Origin: Actinomortierella ambigua
Taxonomy: Eukaryota; Mortierellomycota; Mortierellomycetes; Mortierellales; Mortierellaceae
Assembly: GCA_016098155.1 (NCBI GenBank)
Contig: JAAAJB010000408.1
Location: 1-28,979, forward strand
Direction of reading: 5' to 3'
Length of the DNA stretch: 28,979 nucleotides
Positions within the stretch are counted from its first letter, which is position 1. Each line of letters opens with the position of its first letter. Position numbers and translations under genes: made by a program. Positions 27,826 to 28,979 of this stretch are shown here, one piece after another. The notes beneath the pieces were generated by a model, which had not been told where the DNA came from, did no database searches, and saw nothing but the letters and a program-made list of their open reading frames with translations.

Positions 27826-28425
27826 TTATCCCAGAAGGACGAGGTACAGAATGGCGACAATGTTGAGACCGATCAAAGGGACTATCATTGGGCATTACGA
27901 ACAAAAGTGGATTAGAAACAGTAGCCTTTGTCTGTGCGAGAGACTGAGAGAGAAAGCGAATCTGACACGTACTTCTCATTAATGTCCGGACAGCCGAGAC
28001 GAGGTTGATAAGCCGTGCCTTGACGGATTCTTGTCCGTATGGATCGGTGATCTGACGACCCCATCCAACTATATTTGAGGTTAACAGGAAAACAGAAACG
28101 ACAGGGTATTTTTGGGTCAACATGTTTGGTTCCTGAGCAATGCAGGTTGAATGAGTCCTGCGGGGTTCTCGACAGAGCAATGGAACAACTCCTTCCCAGC
28201 CTCTCCTTCTTCATCCTCGTCAGTCCTGACAAAGCATGGCAGTTGTTCGAGGGCCATGCTGTGGGGAGGGGGGGGAGGGGACTGGAAGAGAAGGCGAAAG
28301 ACGATGGTGTGTGCATGCATGAAGAAAAACGTACTCCGTGCCAGGAACCGCTCTTCGTTTAGGATGGCGACAGAGTTGACGAAGAGGAGCAACACAAACA
28401 GAAGTGAAAAGAGTCCAAACGCCAT
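27826..28425 (-). CDS. YOS1: YOS1/IER3IP1 small ER-Golgi membrane protein
   Basis: There are three exons, GT..AG and in phase: 28335-28425, 27973-28068, 27826-27881, giving 80 residues, the usual length of the family. The N-terminus MAFGLFSLLFVLLLFVNSVA is a membrane segment, followed by the family signature AILNEERFLAR and IGWGR. A polar middle contains LINLVSAVRTLMRIPLI. A second hydrophobic segment, GLNIVAILYLVLLG, closes the protein. In yeast, Yos1 works with Yip1 and Yif1 in COPII-dependent ER-to-Golgi transport; the animal homologue is IER3IP1. The gene is invisible as one open frame because introns of 266 and 91 nt split it. It converges on ADA3, with 480 bp between the stops. Confidence 0.93.
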
Positions 28426-28979
28426 GATGGAATGGAAATATGAATGAGAAGATGAGAAGAGACGAGAAGTAAAGAGTGAATGCGAGAGTTTGTTTTTTGA
28501 CACGAGACAGCAGAATGCACAAAAAATTAAATAGAGCTTGTCGCATCAAACCACCGTTGTTTTGTCCATTTTGAGACAACACTCTTCAGTCATAGCGCGT
28601 CTCCCTTCCTCCTACAATGATAGCTCTACCTTCGGCCGACTCAATCAACATGAGAACCAGTGCTCTAATAACACAACAGCGAACACTTTATCGACGAGAT
28701 GGACTTCTGTGCGGAGATAAACTTTTGTCGGGCAATTGACAGCGGCGTGCCAAAGCATAGGAGGACGAAATGGAGAACGTAGGGGGAAGATGGCTCCTCC
28801 CTTCCTGCCCAGGGGAACAGGCATACGCGATAGCAATAGTCGATCAACGCACTAGGTTCTGTCCGTGTGAAGATAGGCACCACCCTATCTTGCCGCTTTC
28901 GATCCTTTCTGCTCCCCCCCCCCCCCCCCCCCCCTCTTCTTCCCCCCCCAGAGGGTTGGCTCCCCCCCCCCCCTCTTCC
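28426..28979. other. YOS1 upstream region and low-complexity window end
   Basis: No gene is seen. An A/T-rich stretch ACAAAAAATTAAATAG at about 28519-28534 could be part of the YOS1 promoter. From 28913 the sequence is nearly pure C (a run of about 22 C, then further C8 and C12 runs), so the end may be a hard-to-sequence or contig-edge region. Confidence 0.5.
28913..28979. repeat. Poly(C) low-complexity tract
   Basis: Three C homopolymers are separated by short TCTTCTT and AGAGGGTTGGCT spacers. Run lengths of this kind are often misread by sequencers, so the exact lengths are uncertain. Confidence 0.9.

Noticed and set aside
1..28979. tRNA, rRNA or bacterial-type transferred gene cluster
   Set aside because: No cloverleaf, rRNA core or intronless bacterial-like operon was seen. 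The intact genes fit fungal nuclear families.

Overview
The window looks like nuclear DNA of an early-diverging filamentous fungus, most likely Mortierellomycotina or another Mucoromycota lineage (inference). The reasons are intron-rich genes with short GT..AG introns of about 90-160 nt, typical fungal nuclear housekeeping genes, a tyrosine-kinase-like kinase fused to a long Sel1-repeat tail (a family expanded in these fungi), and a decayed Helitron. All exon structures were assembled by hand from splice signals, reading phase and protein-family motifs. No transcript or database evidence was available.

Left third (1-12.6 kb), the accessory part. Bases 1-2628 are the wreck of a Helitron Rep/PIF1-type helicase, broken by stops, frameshifts and two long poly(A) tracts. 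Right after its stop lies a 331-bp element with inverted ends (2637-2967). Next come an intact three-TM membrane protein of unknown function (3990-5900), a decayed Sel1-repeat pseudogene (about 6540-7265), and an intact 1116-residue kinase with about 22 Sel1 repeats (7946-11296). The pseudogene and the intact gene share 3' flanks, so they are a tandem duplicate pair of which one copy died.

Right two thirds (12.6-28.4 kb), conserved housekeeping genes. A 12-exon GH20 hexosaminidase-like gene (minus, 12648-16609) diverges from a 9-exon TYSND1/DEG15-type peroxisomal processing protease (plus, 17324-20707) ending in the PTS1 signal AKL. A minus-strand remnant or unresolved gene lies at about 20947-21470. 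An 8-exon RPAP3-like R2TP cochaperone (minus, 21607-23997) diverges from an 8-exon ADA3/NGG1 SAGA subunit (plus, 24476-27345). A 3-exon YOS1/IER3IP1 gene (minus, 27826-28425) converges on ADA3. These genes belong to unrelated pathways (glycan hydrolysis, peroxisome, chaperone assembly, chromatin acetylation, ER-Golgi transport). They share paired divergent promoters but no evident joint function.

Most notable: the kinase-Sel1 duplicate pair with repeat homogenisation, a 15-nt in-frame micro-exon in the GH20 gene, two 3' splice sites preceded by pure poly(A), a possible AT-AC (U12-like) intron in the protease gene, and poly(A) growth inside a dead Helitron helicase. I found no rRNA, tRNA, CRISPR array or prokaryote-type operon.
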